64,000 nucleotides of DNA from G963674685 sp964591275. Its GTDB lineage: Bacteria; Lernaellota; Lernaellaia; JACKCT01. Numbering within the stretch: position 1 is the stretch's first letter; every line of letters starts with the position of its first letter. A model generated the notes under the pieces. The model did no database searches. It was not told the origin of the DNA and saw only the letters and a list, made by a program, of their open reading frames with translations. Where the stretch lies: positions 45,695-109,694 of the forward strand of contig CAZQAE010000007.1 in the NCBI GenBank assembly GCA_964591275.1. The letters are read 5' to 3'. Position numbers and translations under genes: made by a program. Shown here in pieces: positions 16,868 through 26,058 of the stretch.

Positions 16868-18276
16868 TTGTCATCCTCCCGGCGTGATTCGCCAAGGTTT
16901 GTGGTCCAAGGTCCTCCCACGGAATCAGCGATGTCGATTGAAGCGAGGATCCAGGAAACCTTTGCCTCAATGACATTCAGTTGCGCCTGCTGCTGCGTGG
17001 TCAGCGAAGTGAGCACTGTCTGGTAAGTGGTCAGGCCGGATAGGTATCGGCTCCTGGACTGCGAAAACGCCAGCGCCGCCGCGTCTTGCTGCTGCCGAAA
17101 AGCCTCAAGCTGTTTGCGTGATTGTTCCATTTTAATTAGAGCGTTCTCAACATTTCGGATAGCATCGAGGGTCGCTTTCCTATGCTGGTTGCGTGCGATG
17201 ACTTCAGTCGCTCGCGCGCTGCGATATCCCGCCAGGTTGCTTCCGCCTTGAAAAAGTGGGATCGAAACAGTGGCGCCGACTTCCCATACCGAATCTTGTT
17301 CCCATTCGGTGATATCGGTGAACTTTTCTCCGGTCTGACCATACAAACCGATCGTGGGAAGAAAGTTCACAACCGCGCTTCGCTTCCGGTTTTTCTCGGC
17401 CTTGAGCGCGGCTTCTGCGGATTTCATGTTTGGGCTGTTGACGGCAAGGTCTGCCGGTTGCCCTGTGGGAATTGTTGCTGTCGCTTCGGGAAGATCGCGG
17501 TCGGGAATCAAGGCTTTTTCATGCGGCAGACGACCCAGGAGCACGGCCAATTGCTGTTCGTAGGTTTCGAGTAGGGCTTCGGCCAGAGGAAGCAAAGTTC
17601 TCGTTGTGGCCAGTTGCTGCTTTTGCTGGAGAACATCCAGGCCTTGCGCGTCGCCACGCTCATAGCGCAGTTGCACTAACTCCAGCAAATCGTTGTTGGC
17701 TTTTATCTGCGTGTTGACAACATCAACCCGCGCCCGAGCGGCCAGGATTTCGTAGTAGGTTCGAGCTATCGTCTCCGCCAGCGAAGCGGCTTGGGCATCC
17801 CGGTTGGCCAGCGCGACTTTCGAGTCGGCTCGCGCGCCAATATGGCTGAGGATTTTCTTGCCGAAAATGTCGAGGTCGAGTCGCCCAACCAGATAGGCTG
17901 TGCCGCTCTGATAGGAGTCAGGCACCTTTTCGCCCGTCATTTCCAACTGGTCGATGGTGTTTTGGCCGAGAAACTCGATGGCAGTCTGCCGACCGCTAAG
18001 CTCAATGCTGATTTGCGGGAGCGCCGGAGCGAGTATTTTCCAGGCCACGGCCCGTGACTGGTCGATTCGGCTTCGAGCGATGTCCAGATTGAGATTGCCG
18101 TTCAGACCCTGTTCGATCAGTTCAGTGAGCACCGGATCGTCTAGGGCCGTCCACCAGGGCGTGCCGTGCACTTTGCCTTCCATTGGGCGAGAATAGTTCT
18201 CCTGCGCGGATGCGGCGGAGGCGAATAGCCACACAAAAAACACGGATGAGGCGAGGAAATATCCAAACGCTTTCAT
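16864..18276 (-). CDS. TolC-family outer-membrane efflux channel
   Basis: A 470-residue outer-membrane factor of the NodT/OprM-like branch with a signal peptide of about 24 residues ending SAASAQ. Characteristic segments include LDDPVLTELIEQGLNGNLNL near the N-terminus (the usual W..DP.L..L...AL.NN.DL region) and RSRYLSGLTTYQTVLTSL near the C-terminus. There is no lipid-anchor cysteine at the cleavage site, unlike OprM. It overlaps both neighbours by 4 bases (ATGA), so the operon is tightly coupled in the order tetR, tolC, mfp, rnd. Confidence 0.9.
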   Translation of the reverse strand: MKAFGYFLASSVFFVWLFASAASAQENYSRPMEGKVHGTPWWTALDDPVLTELIEQGLNGNLNLDIARSRIDQSRAVAWKILAPALPQISIELSGRQTAIEFLGQNTIDQLEMTGEKVPDSYQSGTAYLVGRLDLDIFGKKILSHIGARADSKVALANRDAQAASLAETIARTYYEILAARARVDVVNTQIKANNDLLELVQLRYERGDAQGLDVLQQKQQLATTRTLLPLAEALLETYEQQLAVLLGRLPHEKALIPDRDLPEATATIPTGQPADLAVNSPNMKSAEAALKAEKNRKRSAVVNFLPTIGLYGQTGEKFTDITEWEQDSVWEVGATVSIPLFQGGSNLAGYRSARATEVIARNQHRKATLDAIRNVENALIKMEQSRKQLEAFRQQQDAAALAFSQSRSRYLSGLTTYQTVLTSLTTQQQAQLNVIEAKVSWILASIDIADSVGGPWTTNLGESRREDDK

Positions 18277-18872
18277 CGCTTCCCTCCTTCCGTGATCCCG
18301 TTCAAAAGGGTACCAACCAGATTGTCGATGTGAACCTCAGATTTGAGGGGGACCAGTGAATACGAAGACATGGATTGTACAAGTATTCTGCTATGCAGTG
18401 CTCCAACCAGGGTATAGGCCGTAGCGTTGGCATGAATTTTTCGGATCAGCCCTTTTTTATGAGCCTTACGAAACCATATCGCCAGTTGTTTGACGATTAT
18501 CACCAGGGGCGGGACGTGTGTTCCGGAAAAAAACTTTTTATGATCAAAACCTGAAACCATAAGTATAGCGATACGGGGGAATATCTCTTCGAAGAAATCG
18601 TTGAGGTTCGTTGCAATCTCGCAAAGCTGCTCGCGTAAGTCGCGATCATCCGGTCCCTGCGCCAGCATTTCTATCCAGTCGGGATGGGAAGAAGGGGCCA
18701 AAGCTGCAATCATCATATCCTCTTTGGCGTGGAATCGTTTGAACAAGGTCGCCTGGGATACGCCGAGGCGATTCGCGATAACTTCGGTCGATACGTTCGG
18801 CCCGAATTCCAAAAAACACTCCCTGGCGCCTTTGAGCAGCTTTTCGTCGCTAATGATTTTGTGGCGTCCCAT
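18273..18872 (-). CDS. TetR-family repressor of the second efflux operon
   Basis: A 199-residue regulator with an N-terminal TetR helix-turn-helix (STEVIANRLGVSQATLFKRF, about residues 24-44) and a helical ligand-binding domain. The start at 18872 is preceded by GGGAG. It is the first gene of the - strand operon and overlaps the TolC gene by 4 bases. A palindrome lying right after the -10 box upstream suggests autorepression and pump induction by a ligand. Confidence 0.9.
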   Translation of the reverse strand: MGRHKIISDEKLLKGARECFLEFGPNVSTEVIANRLGVSQATLFKRFHAKEDMMIAALAPSSHPDWIEMLAQGPDDRDLREQLCEIATNLNDFFEEIFPRIAILMVSGFDHKKFFSGTHVPPLVIIVKQLAIWFRKAHKKGLIRKIHANATAYTLVGALHSRILVQSMSSYSLVPLKSEVHIDNLVGTLLNGITEGGKR

Positions 18873-18890
18873 TTATTCTCCCTGAATAGG

Positions 18891-18908
18891 TAAGTGACTG
18901 AACACTTA
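18891..18908. promoter_or_regulatory. Probable TetR operator
   Basis: TAAGTG-ACTGAA-CACTTA is a perfect 6-bp inverted repeat overlapping the end of the -10 box and the predicted transcription start of the second efflux operon. Confidence 0.65.
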
Positions 18909-18933
18909 TAAATAAAACGAGAGTTTTTGTCAA
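18905..18933 (-). promoter_or_regulatory. Sigma70 promoter of the second efflux operon
   Basis: On the - strand a perfect TTGACA (18928-18933) is followed after 17 bases by TATAAG (18905-18910), about 33 bases upstream of the TetR start. This is the strongest promoter match seen in the window. Confidence 0.7.
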
Positions 18934-19089
18934 GAAAAATTTAGGGGGAAAATTAGCAAGACATCCCCAAGGCCAAATCCGTCGCTTCGACACGGTCGGC
19001 GTGCCTTGGGTTAAAGCGGATGCAAAATTATTCTACTGGATGTTGCGGGGGGCAAGGTTGCCGGGGATATTTTGGATTACTGAAAAATT

Positions 19090-20478
19090 CTAATCTTCAT
19101 ATCCCCATATGTCCTCATATATCGCCGAAATGCCATCGCCTGCGTATGCGCTCGGACATAGGGCTCTTTCGTACAAGTAAGCCGGGTGGCTTGCCTGCCG
19201 GGGAGTCAGGACATAACCGATCCAATCCATTCCCAGGCCGATGAGGAATTGCGCCTCGCCGCCCATGATTTCGCGAAAGCGCAGGGCGTAATCCGGGACG
19301 AACTCACCCGGCATAGTTCCAAAGGTCACGGGGCCGATGGCAAAAGATGTCACGCGGCAGTTGGTGTGTTCTCCTAAGGGAGGGATGTTTCGCACAATCA
19401 GTCCCAACGCTCCGGCCAGAGGAAAAATGGGATTGGTTAATTTGACGGGAGCCTCCAAGCTTATGAACGACGCAATCGAGGCATTTTCTATGGCCATAGC
19501 TTCCGCTGTCAATAAAAGCGCTTTGTCAGCCAGCGCCCGACCCATATCCTCCACCTCGTTCCATTCGTCCGGCGCGGACCATTTGTTCGTTGGCTGGATC
19601 ATGGCGCCGATGGCGCCGTTGACAAAGAGGTTGACTCCGCCGAGTTCATCGCCCAAAAGCCGATAATAAACGCCCGGGAAATCCGAGGATACGACAGTGC
19701 TGTCCTGGCCCATGACCGTGGGGTGGGCAGACCAGTTCAGGCAGGTTCCCAAAATATTTTCCTCGTCATCGTATGCCGCCAGAATCGTAATCGCATCATC
19801 TAACAGGCGATCCGGGTCTTCGTCGATGATATTTTCATGCCACTCGGAAAAAGTACCCTGCGCGTATTTCAGTGTGGCCGGAACCCGGAGGTTCCAGGCC
19901 TCGATAGCGGCATTTGCGGCACCGTCGATCATCTGCTCAACGATCTCCTCCTGACGCCCTGAAATTGGGGGAATCATGACTCCCCAAATTCCGATAGTGT
20001 CCGGGCCGTGATGCGTGTGCGTGGCGGCCACGATAACCTCGTCAAAATTTACGGGCAATGCGCTCACGATCTTGTTTTGAATTTTCTCAATGTCGGGTCT
20101 CATCAGGCCGATGACATCCAGCACGATCAGGATGACCGCGGAGTCGGTCTTTGGGTCGTCGAAGGCCATCGCCTGCGCGTAGAGCGGATCATGGACATCC
20201 GTAGACCAGCGGCAGAGTTGCTCCGAAAGAAAGAACATATCGTACCCCGCCAGCTTGACGGGGATTTGCGGCGTGATGTCGATTTGGGCAAAGCCGACGA
20301 GCATAGAAGAATCGGATTGATCGTCATCGGCGTCGTCGTCAGAATCATCGTCGGCGTCGTCATCATTGATATCCGGTTCGTCATCATCATCGTCGCCGTC
20401 GGAAGCCGCGCAACCCAAGAACATGACTCCGCAGGTAAGTAGCAGGCACAACAAGAACTTGATGATATTCATTTTCAT
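19090..20478 (-). CDS. Ceramidase-like lipoprotein with an Asp-rich linker
   Basis: A 462-residue exported lipoprotein. The start at 20478 is preceded by AAGGA; the signal peptide ends at FLGC (Cys23). Residues about 28-55 are almost all Asp, then a catalytic-type domain begins with VGFAQIDITPQIPVKLAGY. This opening, with VAATHTHHGPDTIG and NGAIGAMIQP, is characteristic of neutral/alkaline non-lysosomal ceramidase-like proteins, whose metal-binding histidines lie in the THTHHGP segment. Natural substrates of bacterial homologues are often unknown. It is probably anchored in the outer membrane, perhaps on the surface. Confidence 0.75.
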   Translation of the reverse strand: MKMNIIKFLLCLLLTCGVMFLGCAASDGDDDDDEPDINDDDADDDSDDDADDDQSDSSMLVGFAQIDITPQIPVKLAGYDMFFLSEQLCRWSTDVHDPLYAQAMAFDDPKTDSAVILIVLDVIGLMRPDIEKIQNKIVSALPVNFDEVIVAATHTHHGPDTIGIWGVMIPPISGRQEEIVEQMIDGAANAAIEAWNLRVPATLKYAQGTFSEWHENIIDEDPDRLLDDAITILAAYDDEENILGTCLNWSAHPTVMGQDSTVVSSDFPGVYYRLLGDELGGVNLFVNGAIGAMIQPTNKWSAPDEWNEVEDMGRALADKALLLTAEAMAIENASIASFISLEAPVKLTNPIFPLAGALGLIVRNIPPLGEHTNCRVTSFAIGPVTFGTMPGEFVPDYALRFREIMGGEAQFLIGLGMDWIGYVLTPRQASHPAYLYERALCPSAYAGDGISAIYEDIWGYED

Positions 20479-20542
20479 TTGCGGATTCCTTATTCTCATT
20501 CGCTAGTCGAGAGTGTAAATATTATGTTCGTTCCCTTGTCTA

Positions 20543-21739
20543 TCAGGTCATCGATTCGTCAAGATCGAAACTTACGAAGCCGCCCCGTGGCGCTGGAACC
20601 AAGCCCATGGCGACATGGAACTTACGGTTTGTCGCATCCGCAACGAAACTATGCAAGGTGGTATCGTTGGAAATACTGTGAAGGCTTGTGCCTGGAAGCC
20701 CCGTGGCAGTGTCGATATCGTCGGCCAGCCATGCCTTGCAGTTTTCCACGGTGATTGGTCCTCCATGATTTTCCGCCAGTCCACGCAATCTTGAATAGCG
20801 AATATCACTGGAATCATTCGTCAATGGCACGTGCTCGTGCGGCAGAGTTCCTTCGTCGAACATCTCGGGGGTCCTGTTTGGTTCTATGCCCCAGCAAGCG
20901 CTGTCTCTTGCACGCCGGACGGCGTGATGATGCGCGCTGGTTAAGACGACGAGGGCGTCTTCCTCTTTGCCGCTGGCGATGAGCGTGTGGTAACCGTTAT
21001 TGCGCGGGGATTCGATCAACCGAGTCTTCGCGGCCTCTATCGTGGAATCGTATTGAGCCATCTCCCTGTGGAGAAGGCAATGAGGGACGCCCTTGTCGCT
21101 CACATCGGCTGTTTCGGTCAGGCTTTCTTCGGTAATGACCAATCCTTCGTGGTTCATCGCCGTTAGGACTCCGGATGTGCCCGCGAATCCCTGGCTCCAA
21201 AAGGGAATTCCATTATCCGGTATGTAGTGGAATAAAACGCTGATTGCCTGGGCAAGACCGAAAGGGGGCCAGTCGAGGTTCCTGGCCACGAGGGTGGACC
21301 CGCCAGTGGTTTCAGGCAAAAAGGCTACCTGCGTGCAGGAGTGGAAAAACTGATCGCTGTGAGTCAGACCCGCCAACTCGATAACGTCCAGTATAACCTG
21401 AAGAAAGAGGGCTTGTTCCCAACTCAGTTCGGCTTCTTGGGCCATAGCCCTGATTTCCATCTCTAAATCGGGACTGATTTTCTCAACATACTTCTTCGCC
21501 TGCTTTTGGCACCAATCGTGGAAGCCTGCAATCTTCATGGCGTCGTCGCCGAAAAGTTCACGTCCGATGCCCGGCAGAACTCCTTTTTCGACAAAGTTGT
21601 AATATCCGTGTTGTATCATTTTTTTTAGCAGACGACCGTGGTCTCTACCCATTTCTTCGGGCGAGCCACACAGTTCAACAATCGTAATGCCGTTTCTTTC
21701 CCAACGAGTGCTCGATAATTTTCGATGAAAAGTCGCCAC
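20543..21739 (-). CDS. C45-family autoproteolytic acyltransferase/hydrolase
   Basis: A 398-residue protein resembling the C45 family of Ntn hydrolases (acyl-CoA:6-aminopenicillanate acyltransferase relatives). The likely nucleophile is the Cys of HSCTQVAF (about residue 135), followed by GGSTLVARNLDWPP, the most conserved segment of the family. Members cleave themselves before the Cys to become active and hydrolyse or transfer amide bonds. The GTG at 21739 is chosen because AAAGGA precedes it; a TTG at 21763 is the alternative. No signal peptide is seen, so it appears cytoplasmic. The substrate is unknown. Confidence 0.75.
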   Translation of the reverse strand: MATFHRKLSSTRWERNGITIVELCGSPEEMGRDHGRLLKKMIQHGYYNFVEKGVLPGIGRELFGDDAMKIAGFHDWCQKQAKKYVEKISPDLEMEIRAMAQEAELSWEQALFLQVILDVIELAGLTHSDQFFHSCTQVAFLPETTGGSTLVARNLDWPPFGLAQAISVLFHYIPDNGIPFWSQGFAGTSGVLTAMNHEGLVITEESLTETADVSDKGVPHCLLHREMAQYDSTIEAAKTRLIESPRNNGYHTLIASGKEEDALVVLTSAHHHAVRRARDSACWGIEPNRTPEMFDEGTLPHEHVPLTNDSSDIRYSRLRGLAENHGGPITVENCKAWLADDIDTATGLPGTSLHSISNDTTLHSFVADATNRKFHVAMGLVPAPRGGFVSFDLDESMT

Positions 21740-21931
21740 GTTTTCGATTCCTTTCAGAAGCAAATAGTATATCAGGTCAAATATAACAAAGTCGAGGAGT
21801 CTCCATGCATAATCAGCGATTTCCCTTTGAGCGACAGGCGATGATATAAATTTCCACTTTGATGTCGAAAGGTCGGCGTCGGAGCTTTGCTCGTGGAAAT
21901 GATTTTTTTCATCGATTCACTCCAAAACGAT

Positions 21932-23158
21932 TTATGGCAAATTTAAAAAGGCTTCATCGTTTGCTTCGAGGCCGATGGGTGGATCGACCATGGATTTCGC
22001 GACGACCATGTCCTTAAAACCAGATCCTGTAATAACGCAACAAATCCGATCCTTCGCGGCGACCTGACCGGAATTCCTCATGCGAATAAGGCCGGCGACT
22101 GTTGTCGCGCTCGCCGGCTCCGCAAAGATACCGGCTTTTTCGGCGATCAATTTTTCCGCAGCTAGCATTTCATCATCGTCAACACTCAAGGCAAAACCGC
22201 CGGTTTCTCTGATGGCTGGCAATGCTGTGTAGGCGTCGAAGAGAATGTCGTCGGCTATCGCCCCGGCTATTGTGTGTCCGACGGATACTGGATTTTCGAT
22301 GACCTCACGGGGGCTAAGGTTGTTTTCCATCGCCCTGACCAGTGGCGCGCACGCCGAGGCCTGCACTCCGACAAGGGAAGGGATACGGTCGATTTTTTCC
22401 AGCCGTTTTAATTCCTTGAAACCTCTCCATAAAGCTCCCAGGAGTCCGCCGCCGCCCACCGGGACGATGATCCAGCGGGGAAGGGGATCGACCTGTTCAT
22501 AAATCTCGTAGGCGATAGTCTTTGCGCCTTCTACCTGAAAAGGATTATAAATTCCCGCCGTTGACAAAAGATGCCATCCGCGTTTTTTGCACGCCCTGCT
22601 GACTAGTTCAAAAATTAAACTCGACGACAGCGTGTTCATCTTATAATGACTGGCGCCGTAAATACGTGCTTGCACCAAGCGGTCGTCAGGAGCATTGGCC
22701 GGTGTGAATATTCTGCACTTCATTCCCGCCCGCGCGGCGTAGGAAGCGGCCGATGCAGCTACATTTCCGGACGAAACAACAGCAATCTCTTTGATTCCAG
22801 ATTCCGCGGCCTTTGTGATGCTCACGGAAATCTGGCGGTCTTTGAAGGCTCCGGTGGGATTCATTGTTTCATTTTTCAACCATAGATCCTCAATCCCAAT
22901 ACTCTGAGCCAACCTTGCCGCGCTGAGGCAAGGCGTTTGGCCTTCCCCTTGCGATACGATCTTCGTGGAATCAATTATTGGGAGCAGATCGAAGAAACGC
23001 CATAATGAATTGGATTTTATGTTTTGGAAGTTCACGGGGGTTGAAAGAGTTATGTCAACAACAGATGGCGCGCCGCAAAGATGACATTTGAAGGAAGCTT
23101 CGCCTTCATCAACAACTTCGGTGCATTCGGGACATTTTAAAATATATTTTGTATTCAC
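21932..23158 (-). CDS. thrC: Threonine synthase
   Basis: A 408-residue PLP enzyme converting O-phosphohomoserine to threonine. It starts at a GTG preceded by AAGGA. An N-terminal zinc-ribbon-like segment has two CxxC pairs (CPEC and CHLC, residues 9-29), as in many bacterial and archaeal threonine synthases. The PLP lysine lies in NPTGAFKDRQ, the phosphate-binding loop in VPVGGGGLLGA, and the SSGN motif in VVSSGNVAASAASYAARAG. A related PLP fold also occurs in threonine dehydratase and cysteate synthase, but the zinc ribbon and GAFKDR favour ThrC. Confidence 0.87.
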   Translation of the reverse strand: MNTKYILKCPECTEVVDEGEASFKCHLCGAPSVVDITLSTPVNFQNIKSNSLWRFFDLLPIIDSTKIVSQGEGQTPCLSAARLAQSIGIEDLWLKNETMNPTGAFKDRQISVSITKAAESGIKEIAVVSSGNVAASAASYAARAGMKCRIFTPANAPDDRLVQARIYGASHYKMNTLSSSLIFELVSRACKKRGWHLLSTAGIYNPFQVEGAKTIAYEIYEQVDPLPRWIIVPVGGGGLLGALWRGFKELKRLEKIDRIPSLVGVQASACAPLVRAMENNLSPREVIENPVSVGHTIAGAIADDILFDAYTALPAIRETGGFALSVDDDEMLAAEKLIAEKAGIFAEPASATTVAGLIRMRNSGQVAAKDRICCVITGSGFKDMVVAKSMVDPPIGLEANDEAFLNLP

Positions 23159-23509
23159 TGAAAAAATCCTTGTATTTTATTAACGTTTGTCACGGGTCTC
23201 GTCGACAATGATCAAAACAAATACTTGAATTCGCGGAAACCTCGCAACAGCTCAAATTAACAGTCACCATGATAGATAGCACATGCCAAGTGTGTTTTTC
23301 AAGTCGATGGAGCCTTGGATGAAGAATTATTGAAATTTGTCATTTTCACGAATTATCAGGCAGCCAATCCCGTTTGGTGGATTATTGGCCCGCTGTTCGC
23401 GTGACGCAATAAATCCTTGAATTTCAAGCAAAAAAATCGTAAGTGAACGCACACGCTGCCACGGCGTTGAGGCCTGGGCATTGTTGACGCTAAACCAAGA
23501 GGAGTGGGC
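23159..23509. other. Intergenic region without a recognised gene
   Basis: This divergent gap between threonine synthase and valyl-tRNA synthetase is A/T-richer than its surroundings. No T-box hallmark, tRNA, terminator or convincing ORF is seen. Confidence 0.5.
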
Positions 23510-25978
23510 ATGGATTTTCCGAAGCGATACACACCGACGGAAGTAGAGCCGCGAATGAGGCGGCTCTGGGACGAAACCGGCATTTATAAATTCAATCCCG
23601 ACGATCCCCGTCCGATTTTTTCCGTGGACACCCCGCCGCCCTACGTTTCCAGCGATCACCTACACGTTGGGCACGCCATGAGCTACTCTCAGGCCGAGTT
23701 TATTGTCCGATACAAGCGCATGATGGGTTTCAGCATTTTCTACCCTATGGGTTTTGACGACAACGGCTTGCCCACCGAGCGCTTTGTCGAAAAAAAGCAC
23801 AAGATCAACAAGTCGAAGATCAGCCGCGAGGATTTCGTCAAGCTATGCCTTGAGGAAACGAAATCCGGCGCGAAAGTTTATCGTAATCTTTGGGAGGCTT
23901 TGGGAATCTCCGTTGATTGGGATCTGACCTACTCGACGATTGATCCCAGGTCTGTGCGTACTTCGCAGATGAGCTTTTGCGAGTTGCACAAACACAACCG
24001 CATTCAGCGGCGCGACGAGCCGATTACCTGGTGTTACAAATGCGGAACCTCCGTCGCACAGGCCGAAATCGAAACAACGCAGCTTGATTCGCAATTAAAC
24101 GACATCGCCTTTACCGGACCTGACGGCGAGGAATTGATCATCTCCACAACGCGACCGGAACTGATACCGGCGTGCGTGTCCGTTTACGTAAATCCTGATG
24201 ACGAGCGATACAGAAACCTTATCGGAAAAAAGGCGCGTATCCCGCTTTTCGATTACGAGGTGGAAATTCGCTCTCACCCCGACGTGGCCGTCGATTTCGG
24301 AACGGGCCTGATGATGGTGTGCTCCTGGGGCGATACGGAAGACGTCAAAAAGTGGAAGGAGCACAAACTCGACACGCGGGCCATTTTCAATAAGTGGGGA
24401 AAGCTCAATGAACTGGCGGGGCCCTACGAAAATATGACGACCGCCAATGCCCGTAAGGCGATTCTCGATGACCTGAAAAAATTGGGACTCGTGAAAAAAC
24501 AGGAAAATATTTCCCACATGGTCGGCGTGCACGACCGTTGTGGTACGCCCATTGAGTTTAACCATTCGCCGCAGTGGTTCATAAGCCTCCTGGACAAAAA
24601 GGATGAATATTTGCGTCGCGGCGAGGAAATTGATTGGCATCCCGGTCATTTCATCTCGCGTTATAGCGATTGGGTTGAGGGCTTGAAGTGGGATTGGTGC
24701 ATCAGTCGGCAGCGCTTCTACGGCGTGCCTTTTCCGGTTTGGTATTGTGATAAATGCGGCGAGCCGCGCATTGCCGCGCATTCGGAACTGCCCGTCGATC
24801 CGATGATGAAATCTCCGCCGGAAGGAACGACCTGCACGTGCGGACACACGGTTTTCATCCCTGAAAAAGATGTCATGGACACCTGGATGACCAGCAGCCT
24901 GACGCCGCTCATCAACGCCAAATGGGCTTTTGATGAGAATCTGATGAAACGCATCTACCCGATGTCGATTCGCGTGCAGGCCTTTGAGATCATCCGAACC
25001 TGGCTTTTTTATACGGTCGCAAAAAGTCATCACCATACGGACTCGCTGCCCTGGACAGACGTGATGATTTCCGGCTGGGGACTGGATGACCGTGGTCGGA
25101 AGATGAGCAAAAGCTCCGGGAATCATGTGCCGCCGGAACCGGTGATTGTTAAATACGGCGCTGACGCTTTGCGCTATTGGTCGGCGAAGGCGACGCTGGG
25201 CAACGACCTGCGTTATCATGAAAGAGACGTGGCCAACGGCAAACGCCTGATGACCAAACTGTGGAACGCGGGAAAGTTTGTCGCCATGCAACTATTCGAC
25301 GAAAACGATGAGCGGCGCACCCTGACGCCTGGCGTGCCCACCACGATAGACCGCTGGGTTCGTTCGCGGTTGCAGCAGGTTATCGCTGAGGCGGGTAGCT
25401 ATATGGAACGCTACGAATACAGCCACGCCGTGGAAATTACGGAGCGCTTTTTCTTCACCGAGTTTTGCGACAACTACATCGAGATCGTAAAGGAGCGTTT
25501 TTGGAATCCGGATAATTTCGAGGCCGATGTGGTCGAGGCCGGACGCTGGACCTTGCGCGAGGTTTGCGAAAATGTTGTGAAGCTTTTTGCGCCCTTCATC
25601 CCCTACATCACCGAGGAACTGTACCAGATTGTCTTTCGTGAAAAGGATTCGCCGGTTTCGGTGCATGTGACGCAGTGGCCGAAGGCGGACCTGGATTCGG
25701 TGGACGAGCAGGCTGTGGAATCCGGGCGGCTTTTGATCGCCGTTCTCACGGGCGCGCGACGCTGGAAGACCGACCAAAAGGTCAACCAGAATCATCCGCT
25801 GAAACTCCTTCGCATGTGCGCGCCGGAAAATCTGCTCGACAAGCTTAGGGCTTTGAACGACGACCTCAGAGCGGCGGCGCACGCCGATGTCGTTGAATTC
25901 GGTGGCGACGGCGATGTGGAAACGGAAGTGGCTGAGATAAAGCTGGCGCTGGAACTGGGCGAAAAACGCCAGAAATAA
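23510..25978 (+). CDS. valS: Valyl-tRNA synthetase, archaeal-type short form
   Basis: An 822-residue class I synthetase attaching valine to tRNA-Val. The ATG at 23510 has AGAGGAG upstream. The HIGH-type signature is HVGHAMSY (about residue 55), the KMSKS motif is KMSKSSGN (about residue 525), and the editing CP1 domain includes STTRPEL. The segment YPMGFDDNGLPTER is the archaeal-type ValRS version of the region that reads differently in most bacterial enzymes. Two Cys-rich knuckles (CYKC; CDKC with CTCG) look zinc-binding. The protein lacks the C-terminal coiled-coil arm of typical bacterial ValRS. An archaeal-like valS also occurs in some bacterial groups, so transfer is likely but may be old. 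Confidence 0.93.
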   Translation: MDFPKRYTPTEVEPRMRRLWDETGIYKFNPDDPRPIFSVDTPPPYVSSDHLHVGHAMSYSQAEFIVRYKRMMGFSIFYPMGFDDNGLPTERFVEKKHKINKSKISREDFVKLCLEETKSGAKVYRNLWEALGISVDWDLTYSTIDPRSVRTSQMSFCELHKHNRIQRRDEPITWCYKCGTSVAQAEIETTQLDSQLNDIAFTGPDGEELIISTTRPELIPACVSVYVNPDDERYRNLIGKKARIPLFDYEVEIRSHPDVAVDFGTGLMMVCSWGDTEDVKKWKEHKLDTRAIFNKWGKLNELAGPYENMTTANARKAILDDLKKLGLVKKQENISHMVGVHDRCGTPIEFNHSPQWFISLLDKKDEYLRRGEEIDWHPGHFISRYSDWVEGLKWDWCISRQRFYGVPFPVWYCDKCGEPRIAAHSELPVDPMMKSPPEGTTCTCGHTVFIPEKDVMDTWMTSSLTPLINAKWAFDENLMKRIYPMSIRVQAFEIIRTWLFYTVAKSHHHTDSLPWTDVMISGWGLDDRGRKMSKSSGNHVPPEPVIVKYGADALRYWSAKATLGNDLRYHERDVANGKRLMTKLWNAGKFVAMQLFDENDERRTLTPGVPTTIDRWVRSRLQQVIAEAGSYMERYEYSHAVEITERFFFTEFCDNYIEIVKERFWNPDNFEADVVEAGRWTLREVCENVVKLFAPFIPYITEELYQIVFREKDSPVSVHVTQWPKADLDSVDEQAVESGRLLIAVLTGARRWKTDQKVNQNHPLKLLRMCAPENLLDKLRALNDDLRAAAHADVVEFGGDGDVETEVAEIKLALELGEKRQK

Positions 25979-25986
25979 AAACGGGC

Positions 25987-26050
25987 GCGGGTGGCATGGA
26001 CAAGCGCCCTCGCAGAGCTTCGGGCTGAAAAGCTTGTCCATGCCACCCGC
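25987..26050. terminator. Bidirectional terminator made of a 19-bp perfect inverted repeat
   Basis: GCGGGTGGCATGGACAAGC (25987-26005) is exactly complementary to 26032-26050, with a 26-base loop. A T-rich run follows on the + strand (CGGTTTTT) and an A-rich run precedes it, so it can end both the convergent valS and glycosyltransferase transcripts. The long stem suggests a dispersed repeat used as terminator. Confidence 0.75.
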
Positions 26051-26058
26051 CGGTTTTT

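Noticed and set aside
24095..25291. 398-codon open frame on the - strand
   Set aside because: It is antisense to valyl-tRNA synthetase and rich in His and Arg, without any recognisable domain.
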